Of a stretch of DNA of 64,000 bases, positions 44,601-55,883 are shown in pieces. The position numbers and the translations under genes are program-made. This DNA is from Eretmocerus hayati (lineage: Eukaryota; Arthropoda; Insecta; Hymenoptera; Aphelinidae), in the NCBI GenBank assembly GCA_029851415.1, contig CM056743.1, positions 79,068,186 through 79,132,185 of the forward strand, written 5' to 3'. Numbering within the stretch: the first letter of the stretch is position 1; each line of letters begins with the position of its first letter. The notes under the pieces are model-generated. The model saw nothing but the letters and a program-made list of their open reading frames with translations. It searched no databases and was not told the DNA's origin.

Positions 44601-46790
44601 ACATGGAATTCAGAGGAATTCAATACCGATTGTAACTATTGAGGAGGATAGAGACCATGCTTCCACGATCTGCATTCTATCCTATAGTATTCATCTCGAT
44701 TGGTCAATCACCCAATGAGTGATTGAGCCATCATTGGATTGATTGACGCAGTCGACCAAATGCTGGCTGGCAGGATTCAGACCGATAGTGAAACTCATAT
44801 TCAGGCCGTTCCCATCCTGCTCAGCAGTATTCAGTTCGATTCGAATATCAACCATCACGGCCGAAAAAATCTACCAAAATCACTTATGAGTATTTAGTTC
44901 GATTCGAATACATGGAATTCAGGGGAGTTCAATACCGATTGTGAGTATTAAGGAGGATAGAAGTCATGCCCCCACGATCTGCATTCTATCCCATAGTATT
45001 CAGCTCGATTGGTCAATCACGCAATGAGTGATTGGGCCATCATTGAAATCGATCGACGCAGTCGACTCAATGCTGCCCGGCAGGATTCAAACCGATAGCG
45101 GAAGTTATCCTCAGAGCGCAACAATCCTGCTCAGCAGTATTGAATTCGATTCAAATACATGAAATTCACAGGAGTTCAATGCCGATTGTAAGTATCGAGG
45201 AGGATAGAGACCACGCTCCCACGATCCGCATTCTATCCTATAGTATTCAGCTCGATTGGTCAATCACGCAATGAGTGATTGGTTCATCATTCGAATCGAT
45301 TGACGCAGTCGACTAAATGTTGGCTGGCAGGATTGAGACCGATAGCAAAACTCATCTTCAGGCCGTTCCAATCCTGCTCAGCAGTATTTAATTCGATTGA
45401 TATATATGTAACCTGGAGGAGTTCAATAATGATTGTGAGTATTGAGGAGGATAGGTATACCATGTACCCACGATTCCAATCCGATTCTGTAGTATTCCCA
45501 TTGATCGGTCAATCACGCAATGAGGGATTGGGTCGTAATTGAAATCGATTGACGGAATTTACTCAATGCTGCTTGGCAGGATTCAGACCGATAGCGAAAC
45601 TCATCCTCAGTCCATACCAATCCTGCTCAGCAGTATTAAATCCGATCCAAATATATGAAACTCAGTGGAGTTCAATACTGATCGTAGGTATCGAAGACGA
45701 TAGAGACCATGCTTCCACGAGTTGGATTCCATCCTATAGTATTCAGCTCTATTGGTCAATGACGCAACGAGTGATTGGGTTATCATCGAAATCGATTTAC
45801 GCCGTCAGTTTAATGCTACTCGCCAGGATTCAGACCGACAGTAAAACTCATCTTCCGGTCGGTCCAATACTCCTCAGCAGTATTGAATTGGATTGAGATA
45901 TATGAAATCTAGAAGAGTTGAATACTGATTGTGACTATTGAGGAGGACAGAATAACTCTGCACCCGCGATTCCATTGCGATCCTGTAGTATTCATCTCGA
46001 TTGGTCAATCATGCAATGAGTGATTGGGTCATCATTGGAATCGATTAACGCACTCGACTTAATGCTGACCGGCAGGATTCAGACTGATAGGGAAACTCTT
46101 CCTCAGAGCGTACCAATTCTGCTCAGCAGTATTGAATTCGATTAATGTACATGGAATCCAGAGGGGTTCAATACCGATTGTAAGTATTGAGGAGGATAGA
46201 GACCACGCACCAACGATCTGTATTCCATCCCATAGTATTCAGCTCGATTTGCCAATAACGCAACGAGTGTTTGGGTTATCATTGAAATCGATTCACACCG
46301 ACAATTCAATGCTTCCTGACACGATTCATACCGATAGCAAAACTCATCTCCAGGCCGTTCCAATCCTGCTTAGCAGTATTGAATTCGATTGAGATATATG
46401 AAATCTAGAGGAGTTATGAATACTGATTGTGAATATTGAGAGAGATAGAAGAATCATGAACCCACGATTCCACTCCGATTCTGTAGTATTCATTTCGATT
46501 AGTCAATGACGCTAAGAGTGATTGGGTCATCATTGGAATCGATTGACGCAGCCGACTCAATGCTCCCTGGCAGGATTGAGAGCGATAGCAAAACTCATGT
46601 GCAGGCCGTTCCAATCCTACTCAGCAGTATCGAATTCGATTGAAATATATGAAATCTAGAGGAGTTCAATACTGATTGTGAGTATTGAGAGGAATAGAAT
46701 AACCATGCACCCACGATTTCAATTCGATTTTGTAGTATTCATCTCGATTGGTCAATCTCGCAATAGGTGATTGGGGGTAGATTGGAATTG
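41691..46790. repeat. ~248-bp satellite, about 20 monomers
   Basis: The anchor atcgattgacgcagtcgact recurs at ~245-250 bp. Each unit has a dyad such as caatactgctcagcagtattg, a cgattggtcaatcacgcaatg block and gtgagtattgaggaggatag. Three units (43360-43670, 43670-43980, 44720-45018) are ~50-60 bp longer through a shared insert containing gaaaaaatctaccaaaatca. Several 65-115-codon frames recur once per unit (for example 43114-43356, 44002-44223); the unit length is not a multiple of three and frames do not continue between units, so they are not genes. Confidence 0.92.
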
Positions 46791-47432
46791 ATCCAGGGCT
46801 AATGACTGGAATCTCTCCATTCATGATTGAGTCAGATAGGAATGAGCCAGGCTATCATACACCAGTACTGCAGAGAAGTATTTGTTTCGATTGAGGAATG
46901 TTGCAACAATAGTGTTCGAAAGGTGGAAATCAATCCTGTCATTCGGTATTGGTTAGGATAGACCCCTAGTATCGTTTCGCAAATTGAATCAGTTTCTGAA
47001 GCATTGATCTCGATCGAGCAGTGGGAGACGGGATCCATCATTCAATCAGATTGATTTCAATACTGTATTGGTTCATTCAAACATATCGAACCAGCAAAGA
47101 TCTTTCATCCATCCATCCGGATTCCATCCTATGCTGAATACTAGTATTGAATCATATTCGCTTACATCAGTCCTCATCAACAGTATAGAATTCGATTGGC
47201 AGTTGTGATCTCAAATCTACAATTCAGGATTCAGCTGGATTGGGTCTATGTCCGATCGATCTGCATTGAATTCCAATACTGCTCTCGCCGGTTGAATGAT
47301 AGAACCGATTGAATTGTATTCATCCTGATAGGATTTGATTGGTTTTCAATTCATCCCAATCGATCTTTTGCAGCAGGGCGGGTCGCGCAATATCGCCCGT
47401 TTTGAATTTCAAAAGCGAGCGTCTCGGAGCGA
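46791..47432. repeat. degenerate satellite edge
   Basis: Isolated caatactg, cagtattg and atcgattg motifs persist without a clear period. A GC-rich patch near 47375-47430 (gggcgggtcgcgcaatatcgccc) precedes the next element. Confidence 0.6.
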
Positions 47433-47444
47433 ATATATATATAT

Positions 47445-49963
47445 GTCTTTTTTTCAATATCGCCAGGTTTTGTATCGGGGGGTCAGGGATTTTTCTGTAA
47501 CTTTAGGTACATGTTGTATATGATGAAAGAAGATGGAAAGCACAGTTCTTAGGTCCCGAAAGTCATCCGCGTGAGTTTGGCGCCCTATTTTCGTTTTCAA
47601 AATTCGTGAAAAATTCGATTTTTCAACTTTTTGATTGATTTCTCACCAGTATGGAACCCAATAAAAAAATTATCCAAGACATATATTTCGACGTGAAATG
47701 AGCTGAATTCTACGAAAAGGATACTCTCAGATCCGTCAAAGATGAACATAACCTCAGAAAAGTGATTTTTTCAGAAAAACCCAATTTTCAAGCTTTAGGC
47801 CCTATTTCATCTCAAATTTGACATTTTCATCGGATTCCTCGTCAAATTTTACGTCGAGAACCGTTTTTCGAAAATTGTGCTGAGGATGAGTTTGGCCACC
47901 ATAATAATAACTTTAGTAGCAGGACCGTAAAAATAGGGCTAAATTGTTCGTCTCGGGAGGGACACTTATTACACTGGACAACAAAATATTGGGTCAGAAG
48001 TAGCGCATTGATCAAACAATGACTTTTTCGTGTATTTTTCGACGTAGAAACCGAATCCGAAACCAGTTTTGTACCTAGACATCGGGAATTTTTTTAAACC
48101 GCGAAATACTGAGCTTCTAAAAAAATGCATCTTTAGCGTTTTTTGATGATTTTGTAGATACATGATTTTGATGGTGCAACCTTGCAGCGGGCTTTGAGCG
48201 TACCCGGACTATGATTTCTCACGTATTTTGACCTGCTAAACACGATGAAAGTTGTTTTAGAGGGCTAGCATGCGTTCGAAACAAATGAAAAGCTGATTTT
48301 TCGAGTTGCTATCAGGAGAGTTTGGACGATTTCGTGATAAATCTCAAAGTGATTACGGAATTGATCAGAAACACCCTCTGCAATACCACAAGAGCGCATT
48401 CTTTTTTTATTTGCACACACACTAAGAGAATGATGTTTGCAGTCGCCTAAAAGTAGATTAGTCGAATATACATGTATAATCCCGAAAAGAAACTTTTGAT
48501 CTATTCCGAGATCTATCCCTCGGGTTAGTTCAAGCCTCCTCGTATTTGATCAATGCTCGAGTTTTTTTACTCAGAAGCCACTCAAACTAGTAGAACAATG
48601 TCATTTTGTTGCTAGGAGACGGTATCAGAAGTCCCGGAGACCTAAACTCGGTTTAGGTTACGGAACGTACCTTGACATACCATGAATTTGTAATCAACCT
48701 AGTTACATCGTTTTTCACCCTAAGCTAATGTGGACACTCCAATGATTCTATTCCGGAGGCGAGTGAATAAGAACATCCAGCGTCAGATGTGCCATCTTGG
48801 GCTGGTTGCAAACGACTATCTATATGCACTCAGAAGTACATGAGACTGGGGAACTACAAATTCGACTCATTACGAGAAAGCTTGAGCTTACCTCAGGAAT
48901 TAGATCAAAAGTTTCTTTTCGGGATTATACATGTATATTCAACTAATCTACTCTTAGGCGACTGCAAACATCATTCCCTTAGTGTGTGTGCAAATAGAAA
49001 AAGAATGCGCTCTCGTGGTATTGCAGAGGGTGTTTCTGATCAATTCCATAATCACTTTGAGATTTATCACGAAATCGTCCAAACTCTCCTGATAGCAACT
49101 CGAAAAATCAGCTTTTCATTTGTTTCGAACGCATGCTAGCCCTCTAAAAAATCTTTCATCGTATTTAGCAGGTCAAAATACGTGGGAATTCATAGTCCGG
49201 GTATGCTCAAAGCCCGCTGCAAGGTTGCACCATCAAAATCATGTATCTACAAAATCATCAAAAAACGCTAAAGATGCATTTTTTTAGAAGCTCAGTATTT
49301 CGCGGTTCAAAAAAATTCCCGATGTCTAGGTACAAAACTGGTTTCGGATTCGGTTTCTACGTCGAAAAATACACGAAAAAGTCATTGTTTGATCAATGCG
49401 CTACTTCTGACCCAATATTTTGTTGTCCAGTGTAATAAGTGTCCCTCCCGAGACGAACAATTTAGCCCTATTTTTACGGTCCTGCTACTAAAGTTATTAT
49501 TATGGTGGCCAAACCCATCCTCAGCACAATTTTCGAAAAACGGTTCTCGACGTAAAATTTGACGAGGAATCCGATGAAAATGTCAAATTTGAGATAAAAT
49601 AGGGCCTAAGGCTTGAAATTTGTGTTTTTCTGAAAAAAATCACTTTTTTGAGGTTATGTTCATATTTGACGGATCTGAGAGTATTCTTTTCGTAAAATTC
49701 AGCTCATTTCACGTCGAAATATATGTCTTGGATAATTTTTTTATTGGGTTCCATACTGGTGAGAAATCAATCAAAAAGTTGAAAAATCGAATTTTTCACG
49801 AATTTTGAAAACGAAAATAGGGCGCCAAACTCGCGCGGATGACTTTCGGGACCTAAGAGCTGTGCTTTCCATCTTCTTCCATCATATACAACATGTACCT
49901 AAAGATACAGAAAAATCCCTGACCCCCCGACACAAAACCTGGCGATATTAAAAAGAATGACTC
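47445..49963. mobile_element. foldback element I
   Basis: Inverted repeats of ~1.1 kb (47445-48530 and 48875-49963) around a ~340-bp centre. The right terminus reads, on the minus strand, GAGTCATTCTTTTTAATATC; the left is gtctttttttcaatatcgcc. Both sides are flanked by (TA)n. Mirrored 64-codon frames (47969-48163 minus, 49241-49435 plus) are products of the palindrome. The first ten bases of the right terminus resemble those of families A and F. Confidence 0.85.
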
Positions 49964-50046
49964 ATATATATATATAAGTAACAACGCAACGCATATTAAT
50001 ATTTTCTATATATAATAGCTATAGCGCCTCACACTCCAAGTATGCC

Positions 50047-51494
50047 TGTTACAGGTTGACTTCTAACCTTCTCCACTGGCCCCGAGGCAAGGTGTCGGAC
50101 TTCGGACCGAATTCTTCGATCGTTCGTGAGTTCGCGCCCGGGTCTCGGCTGGATCATTCCACACCCGTGTTTTTTTTTGGCCCACTCTTATAAATAAACC
50201 TTTCGTTCATACAACTGGTTTTTTCAGTTGCGATCTGGACACAAATTTTGACAAAACTAGATCGAGCCGAGTCGGTTGAGCCGAGTCGTCTGAGACGAGT
50301 CGGTTCTTTTAGGCAGGGCTGCGACATGCATAGATCCCATGGATTTTCGATTTGCAATCGCATTCCTATCATGGTAGCACCAACTTACCGGAAATCTCAG
50401 TTCAACTATCTTCAGGAGAATCATCACAGCTCCGATTTCGCTGTCGTACGTGACTCAGAACGGAATGATTCGGGAGTTATCTGAAAGAAGATTAGGACGA
50501 GTATTCTTGCCCTGGCGTGTAATGAACACGAAGTATAAAACCAATCGGAGCTCTTTTGGTTTCGTTACACTTCCGTTTTTCTCTCCCGAAACATAATCGA
50601 GGCGAGTTGCGTTTCGTTACAGATGAAACGAAACGAAACGAAAGTTTCATGATATCGTTCCGTTATCAAATGACAATATGAGATGTCATTCTTGTTTCGT
50701 TTCTTCTTTAACGGAACGAAATGAACCGAAACGAGATTTTTACATTGATCCGAAAACCAAGCCTAAAACGAAACAAAACTCTTTTAGTTTCGTTACACTT
50801 TCGTTCTTCTCTACCGAAACGAAATCGGGGCGAGTCTTGTTCCGTCACAGAAGAAACGAAGCGAAACAAATCTAAACGCCTCAGTCTCACAGAAAACCGA
50901 AATGGAACGAAAGTTTCATGATACCGTTTCGTTATCTAATAACGTTATTGGATGTCTTTTTTTTCGTTTGTCCTGTAACGAAACGAAACAAACCGAAACA
51001 AAATTCTTACATTAATCCGGAAACCAAGCCTGAAACAAAACGATACTCTTTTAGTTCCGTTACACTTTCGTTATTCTCTACCGCAACGAAACCGAAGGGA
51101 GTTCCGTTTCGTTATTCAATAACGAATCGAAACGAAACAAAACGTTCCGGGGTCGTTGAGAATCGAAACGAAATGTTTCGTTTCGTTTCTCGGAGAGCCC
51201 TGCTTGGGAGTCCCTATCGAATTTTGTTTCGACATGCTAAAGTGCTGAAGTCCACTTAGTATGCAAGGATAAAATTTGATCGAATATTCGATCCGTAGTT
51301 TTGCGTTGCGAGAGCTGACGTCCTCTCGTATACGTAAAATATGGCCGAATAAATTAACCAAAGTCAATCTGCGTATTCAAATCCTGATATCGATCCAAGA
51401 ATAATACGTACACCTCTATTGAGGTACCCATCCCTTATGATACATTTTGATCACTGGCTCTCTCCCGAGATCCAGAGCCTATTGGTTACTTACA
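50047..51494 (+). repeat. possible LTR remnant preceding a primer-binding site
   Basis: It starts TGTTACAGG and ends GGTTACTTACA two bases before a tRNA-Lys-like primer-binding site. It contains TATAAATAAA near 50188. The left boundary is inferred only from the TG start, and most of the interior is the GAAAC-rich repeat. No gag or pol follows, so it would be a truncated element. Confidence 0.35.
50548..51190. repeat. GAAAC/GTTTC-rich tandem repeats, ~230-265-bp unit
   Basis: The phrase ctcttttagtttcgttacac recurs near 50550, 50781 and 51047. Each unit also has gaaagtttcatgatat/accgt and many cgaaacgaaac runs on both strands. Frames of 60-113 codons here are compositional. Confidence 0.85.
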
Positions 51495-51496
51495 TC

Positions 51497-51514
51497 TGGC
51501 GCCCAGACAGGGAC
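51497..51514 (+). promoter_or_regulatory. retroviral-type primer-binding site, tRNA-Lys(UUU)-like
   Basis: TGGCGCCCAGACAGGGAC differs at two adjacent positions from the site complementary to tRNA-Lys(UUU) (TGGCGCCCGAACAGGGAC); the next bases ttga also match the tRNA complement. It lies two bases after a CA-ending sequence, as in LTR elements. Confidence 0.55.
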
Positions 51515-52225
51515 TTGATACGTTTAAAAAACGTTTTATTCTTGGAATAAAATCAAATTTCTGTAAAATATTCCGGAACAATCGATGCACTCTCCAAGTG
51601 CCGTCGCATTAAAATATTAGAGACGTTAGGTTGACCTCATCGAGAGCACGTCTGGTATGCTTCGAGGTATTCACGTCACTACTTGATATGCGAGCATGAT
51701 AAACAAATACCGTAAACCGGGCTGAATGTGGCCTATTTTTCCGGAAAGAGATTGTAATGGTCATAACTCCGATGCTATACCACCTAGAAAGACGTGCAAG
51801 AGCGCATTCTGAAGCTTGAGGACTCTTCTTTCAGAATATACCACTCCATTTGTGATGAGCCAGGTTCCATTCACTCTTTTTTCCATTGAAATGGAGTGCA
51901 AATTGTCAAGTAAAAATTTCATGTTGCAAAAATTTACCTAACAACCCAGTAGATCCATCTCTATTCCTTCCCAATCATTTTCTCTTAGTAGGTAATAACG
52001 TCCTCTACATTTTGCGCTATCGCCGATTGGATTTGGATGTGACAGTTGTTCAGAACGACCACTTGAACCAGAACTTGTGATTTCTCGGCTGCCCCGGGGT
52101 GAATGTGGCCACTTTGTTTCTTACAACTCTCGAGAAAGCAAATGAGTGGAAGAGAATTCCAAAAACAGCATTTTTGAGGTGACGTCAAGGCGCGTCGAAT
52201 GAGTACAGATATATACCCATATACT

Positions 52226-52230
<5 letters not shown>
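51515..52230. other. no gene; carries GGGGTGAATGTGGCCAC repeat family
   Basis: The block at 52093-52200 (ccggggtgaatgtggccac... to gacgtcaaggcgcgtcgaatga) resembles 58282-58387. A shorter version, gggctgaatgtggcc, starts at 51719. No coding frame recognised. Confidence 0.6.

Positions 52231-52264
<34 letters not shown>
52231..52264. repeat. (TA)n microsatellite
   Basis: A TA run that directly abuts the left terminus of foldback C. Confidence 0.95.
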
Positions 52265-52267
<3 letters not shown>

Positions 52268-53037
52268 AAGTGACAAACATAAGTTGGCGGATTCTTTTGG
52301 CTTCCGATTTTGGTTTGGGAAATGTTGGAAATCTTACGAAATCCGTGCGGCAAGCACATTTTCAACGTGAAAATTCCTTGCGAAGCGATTGGCGTGGTCA
52401 AAATTACGATATCTCTTTTCGTTGCGGAATTGTGAATGAACTTTTACAAGCATGTTTTTGCTATCTTGGCGAATATCGATCGGAGCGAAATTTCAAGCAC
52501 ACCATCAGAATGATCGCGAAATTTTGAGTCGGAAATGGTTGTTTCCGACTTTGATATTTGCATTATTTCATGTAATTTGATCAACGAAAAAACTCTTTGT
52601 GGGTTTTGTAACGCTTTCTGTAACGCTTGTAACGCCGGTGTTGACATTTCGTGTTTCTGCGCGTCTGCTCGTTTGCTGCTAGTATGCCCTGGTCATTTTG
52701 AGAACCAAATTTGAATGCCGTATGTGTCAAAGATTGCTCGTCGCATTTACGAATTGCAATCGAGCAAAAAAGCAGCCTGAGACGCGAGACGCTATATATG
52801 GGTACTTGATGGGGGTTATGGTTTGCGTGTATCTTCCGTTCGTGGCTGCTGAATTTTCTTATTCAATTCTAAATCGTGGATAACGTAATCTCTTCCTCGA
52901 GATGCATTCTTTGTTGGCAATTAACGCGTCACTAACTATAGGGACCCTAGCTGGCACATGTCACGACATTGGACACAGCTGTTGTGGGTCTCGCGGGCCA
53001 TTTACATTCTTTATCAGGTGTTTTGCAATAAAAAATA

Positions 53038-53297
53038 GACTTATACCGTTCTGGTCCCCAAATTTCTTCGATTTTTTTTCCGGACCGGAACGGTATAACC
53101 CATCATTTTTTCTGAAGTAGAATTATACCGTTCTGGATCGGGGAAAGTAAAGAAACTAGTCGACTTTCAGATCGTGAAATATTGAAAAATTGTCGATTTG
53201 AACCCTTTTGCTTTAAAAAACGTCGAAATATTGTGGACTTAAACCGTTTTTTGCGTTGAAAAGTTGAAAAATTCTGGGGGCCAGAATGGTATAAGTC
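53038..53297. repeat. small inverted-repeat element inside C
   Basis: gacttataccgttctggtcccc at one end and ggggccagaatggtataagtc at the other, with two more ttataccgttctgg/ccggaacggtataa copies inside. Possibly a MITE; duplication not resolved. Confidence 0.6.
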
Positions 53298-53794
53298 CTT
53301 ACTTTTTTCTCAAAATGTCGACCGGGAGCTTTTATTTCTCGGTGTTGGTGAAGATATTTACCAGTGTTCATGAATCATAATCGGTTTAGATCGACAGATC
53401 TCACCAAATATGTTACATTTGGAGTACTACGAACGTAATCGATTATATTTTTGAGATTGCAGTCCACGGGTGCGTATTGAATGGTTTCAATCGAGAAGTA
53501 TCCACCCATCCAGCTTGGGTCACACTCTATAGTATTTGGGAAGTGGCAAAGTACGGAATTCTACTTGAAGAATCACAGACGGAGTTCATAGTGAAAAGCT
53601 CAGAATCAAAATTCTTCTATTTCAAAACATGGAGTTTGAACGAATAATCAAACTCTATTCGACATAGCAGTCTGAAACAACTAATACTGATAAACAGTAT
53701 AATGCGATTCAAATTGAATGCAGGTTGCTCATTTCGAGGAGTATGATATTCTCACATCAATATCGACCGCAATTAGATTTATTTGTAACTGGCA

Positions 53795-54515
53795 GATAAT
53801 CGATCGGTGCTCGGCGAGTGTCGATGTGGTCCCGTAACAGTTATCGGCGAGTGTCCATTTGGTTCCGTATCGGTCCTGTACCGGTCCCCGGTAAGTGTCG
53901 ATGTGGTCCAGTATAATAGCCATCGGCGAGTGTCGATGTCCCGTATCGGTCCTGTATCGATCCTCGGTGAGTGTCGATGTGGTCCCGTTACGGTCATCGG
54001 CGAGTGTCAATTTAGTCCCGTATCGGTGCTCGGCGAGTGACGATCTGGTCCTGTTACGGTCATCGGCGAGTGTCGTCGATCTGGACCTGTATCGGTCTTC
54101 GGCGAGTGTCGATGTGGTCCTGTAACAGTTATCAGCAAGTGTCCATTTGGTCCCGTAACGGTCCTGTACCGGTCCTCGGCGAATGTCGATGTGGTCCCGT
54201 AGCAGTCATCGGCGAGTGTCAATTTGGTCCCGTCACAGTCATCGGCGAGTGTCAATTTGGTCCCGTATCGGTGCTCGGCGAGTATCGGCGAGTGTCGATC
54301 TGGTCCCGTATCAGTCCTCGGAGAGTGTCGATCTGGTCCAGTATCGGTCCTCTTCCGGTCCTCGGCGAGTGTCGATGTGGTCCCGGGACAGTCATCGGCG
54401 AGTGACGATGTGGTCCTGTTACAGTCATCGGCGTGTGTCGATCTGGTCCTGTATCGGTCCCTGGCTAGTGTCGATGTGGTCATGTAACAGTTATCGACGA
54501 GTGTCCAGATGGCCG
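53795..54515. repeat. 33-bp minisatellite, about 20 units
   Basis: The unit is cggcgagtgtcgatgtggtc plus ccgttacggtcat; several units carry an extra cggtcctgtac. Because 33 is a multiple of three, long frames are open in several phases on both strands (up to 158 codons at 54007-54483 minus). They mirror the repeat, and I do not call a gene. Confidence 0.9.
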
Positions 54516-54527
54516 ATAACTGTTACA
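54483..54527. repeat. 14-bp perfect hairpin ending the minisatellite
   Basis: TGTAACAGTTATCG (54483-54496) and CGATAACTGTTACA (54514-54527), 17-nt spacer. Confidence 0.8.
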
Positions 54528-55251
54528 GGACTCTTTAAATTATGTGTAGAATGATGAATTACACCATCACTTGAGGGCTACCTTTCTTGATACACTAAGA
54601 GGAGCTATAGATGTGAGCAAGGTGATTTCAGTTTTTCACGTCATAATGTAATGCATAACTGCATCACAGTGATCCAATCAAATTGAATCACAGATCAAGG
54701 TTCGAGGTTCACTGTTTTCTGATCAGTTGATTAAAACTGTTGAGATGCTGAACTCAATAAGACACTTGATCACAAAAAAACTATCTCGGAGCTTGTGCTC
54801 TTGTTCTCTTTCTGCGCACCAAACCCCGCATTCAACAATTCATAGGTGGCAGTGGGGAATACACCAACAGCATCCGAATATCCTGAAATTTAAGCTGGAT
54901 TTGCTTGGATATGCTGCATTGTGATCCACTGTGCTGCTACATGTATGGCCCGCGAGACCCGCAACAGCTGTGTCCATTGTCGTGACATGTGCCAGCTAGG
55001 GTCCCTATAGTTAGTGACGCGTCAACAAAAAATGCATCTCGAGGAAGAGATTACGTTATCTACGATTTAGAATTAAATAAGAAAATTCAGGAGCCACGAA
55101 CGGAAGATACACGCAAACCATAACCCCCATCAAGTACGCATAGCATCTCGCGTCTCGCGTCTCAGGCTGCTTTTTTGATCGATTGCAATTCGTAAATGCG
55201 ACGAGCAATCTTCGACACATATGGCATTCAAATTTGGTTCTCAAAATGACC

Positions 55252-55452
55252 CCAGGGCCCCAATCCTAATTGATTGGGCCCGGGCGAGCAAGATCTCCAG
55301 CCCCTCTCCGGTCTTACCTATAGTTTTGAATGACCGTGTATCACTTAATAACAATAAATCGCACGGCAGAGATTACTCATGTACTACACTCGAATTCACT
55401 GCCCCTACTCGTTCCTAGTTATTTAAAATAAACTCACACATTGCACTCACGT
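55252..55452. other. ~200-bp insertion in the right arm of C
   Basis: Absent from the corresponding place in the left arm (tatgccctggtcattttgag near 52683). It has a GC-rich end (cagggccccaatcctaattg) and an AT-rich remainder with an aataaa. No terminal repeats seen. Confidence 0.6.
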
Positions 55453-55883
55453 GGCATACTAGCAGCAAACCAGCAGACGCGCGGAAACACGAAATGTCAA
55501 CACTGGCGTTACAATCGTTACAAAAAGCGTTACAAAACCCACAAAAAGTTTTTTTGTTAATTAACTTACATGAGATAATGCAAATATCAAAGTCGGAAAC
55601 AACCATTCCCGACTCAAAATTTCACGATCTTTCTGATGATGTGCTTGAAATTTCGCTCCGATCGATATTCGCCGAGATAGCAAAAACATGCTTGTGAAAA
55701 TTCATTCACAATTCCGCAACGAAAAGAGATATCGTAATTTTGACCACGCCAATCGCTTCGCAAGAAATTTTCACGTTAGAAATGTGCTTGCCGCACGGAT
55801 TCCAAACGATTTCCAACATTTCCCAAACCAAAATCAGAAGCAAAAAAATCCGCCAACTTATGTTTGTCACTTGGTATATATAT

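Larger units (their letters stand above)
52265..55875. mobile_element. foldback element C
   Basis: Inverted repeats 52265-53001 and 54945-55875 start ACCAAGTGACAAACATAAGT, each flanked by TATATA. The right arm is longer because of an insert (~55252-55452) absent from the left arm. Mirrored frames occur in both arms (52698-52883 plus with 55056-55244 minus; 52444-52647 minus with 55494-55697 plus). The interior holds a small palindrome, unique sequence and a 33-bp minisatellite. No transposase recognised. A2 sits immediately to the right, in the same TA-rich spot. Confidence 0.85.

Noticed and set aside
41868..46392. Series of ~80-codon frames with similar translation in the 248-bp satellite
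   Set aside because: One frame per monomer is expected from a repeat; monomers are not a multiple of three and frames do not join.
53729..54554. Frames up to 158 codons in the 33-bp minisatellite
   Set aside because: Openness in many phases follows from a unit length divisible by three.
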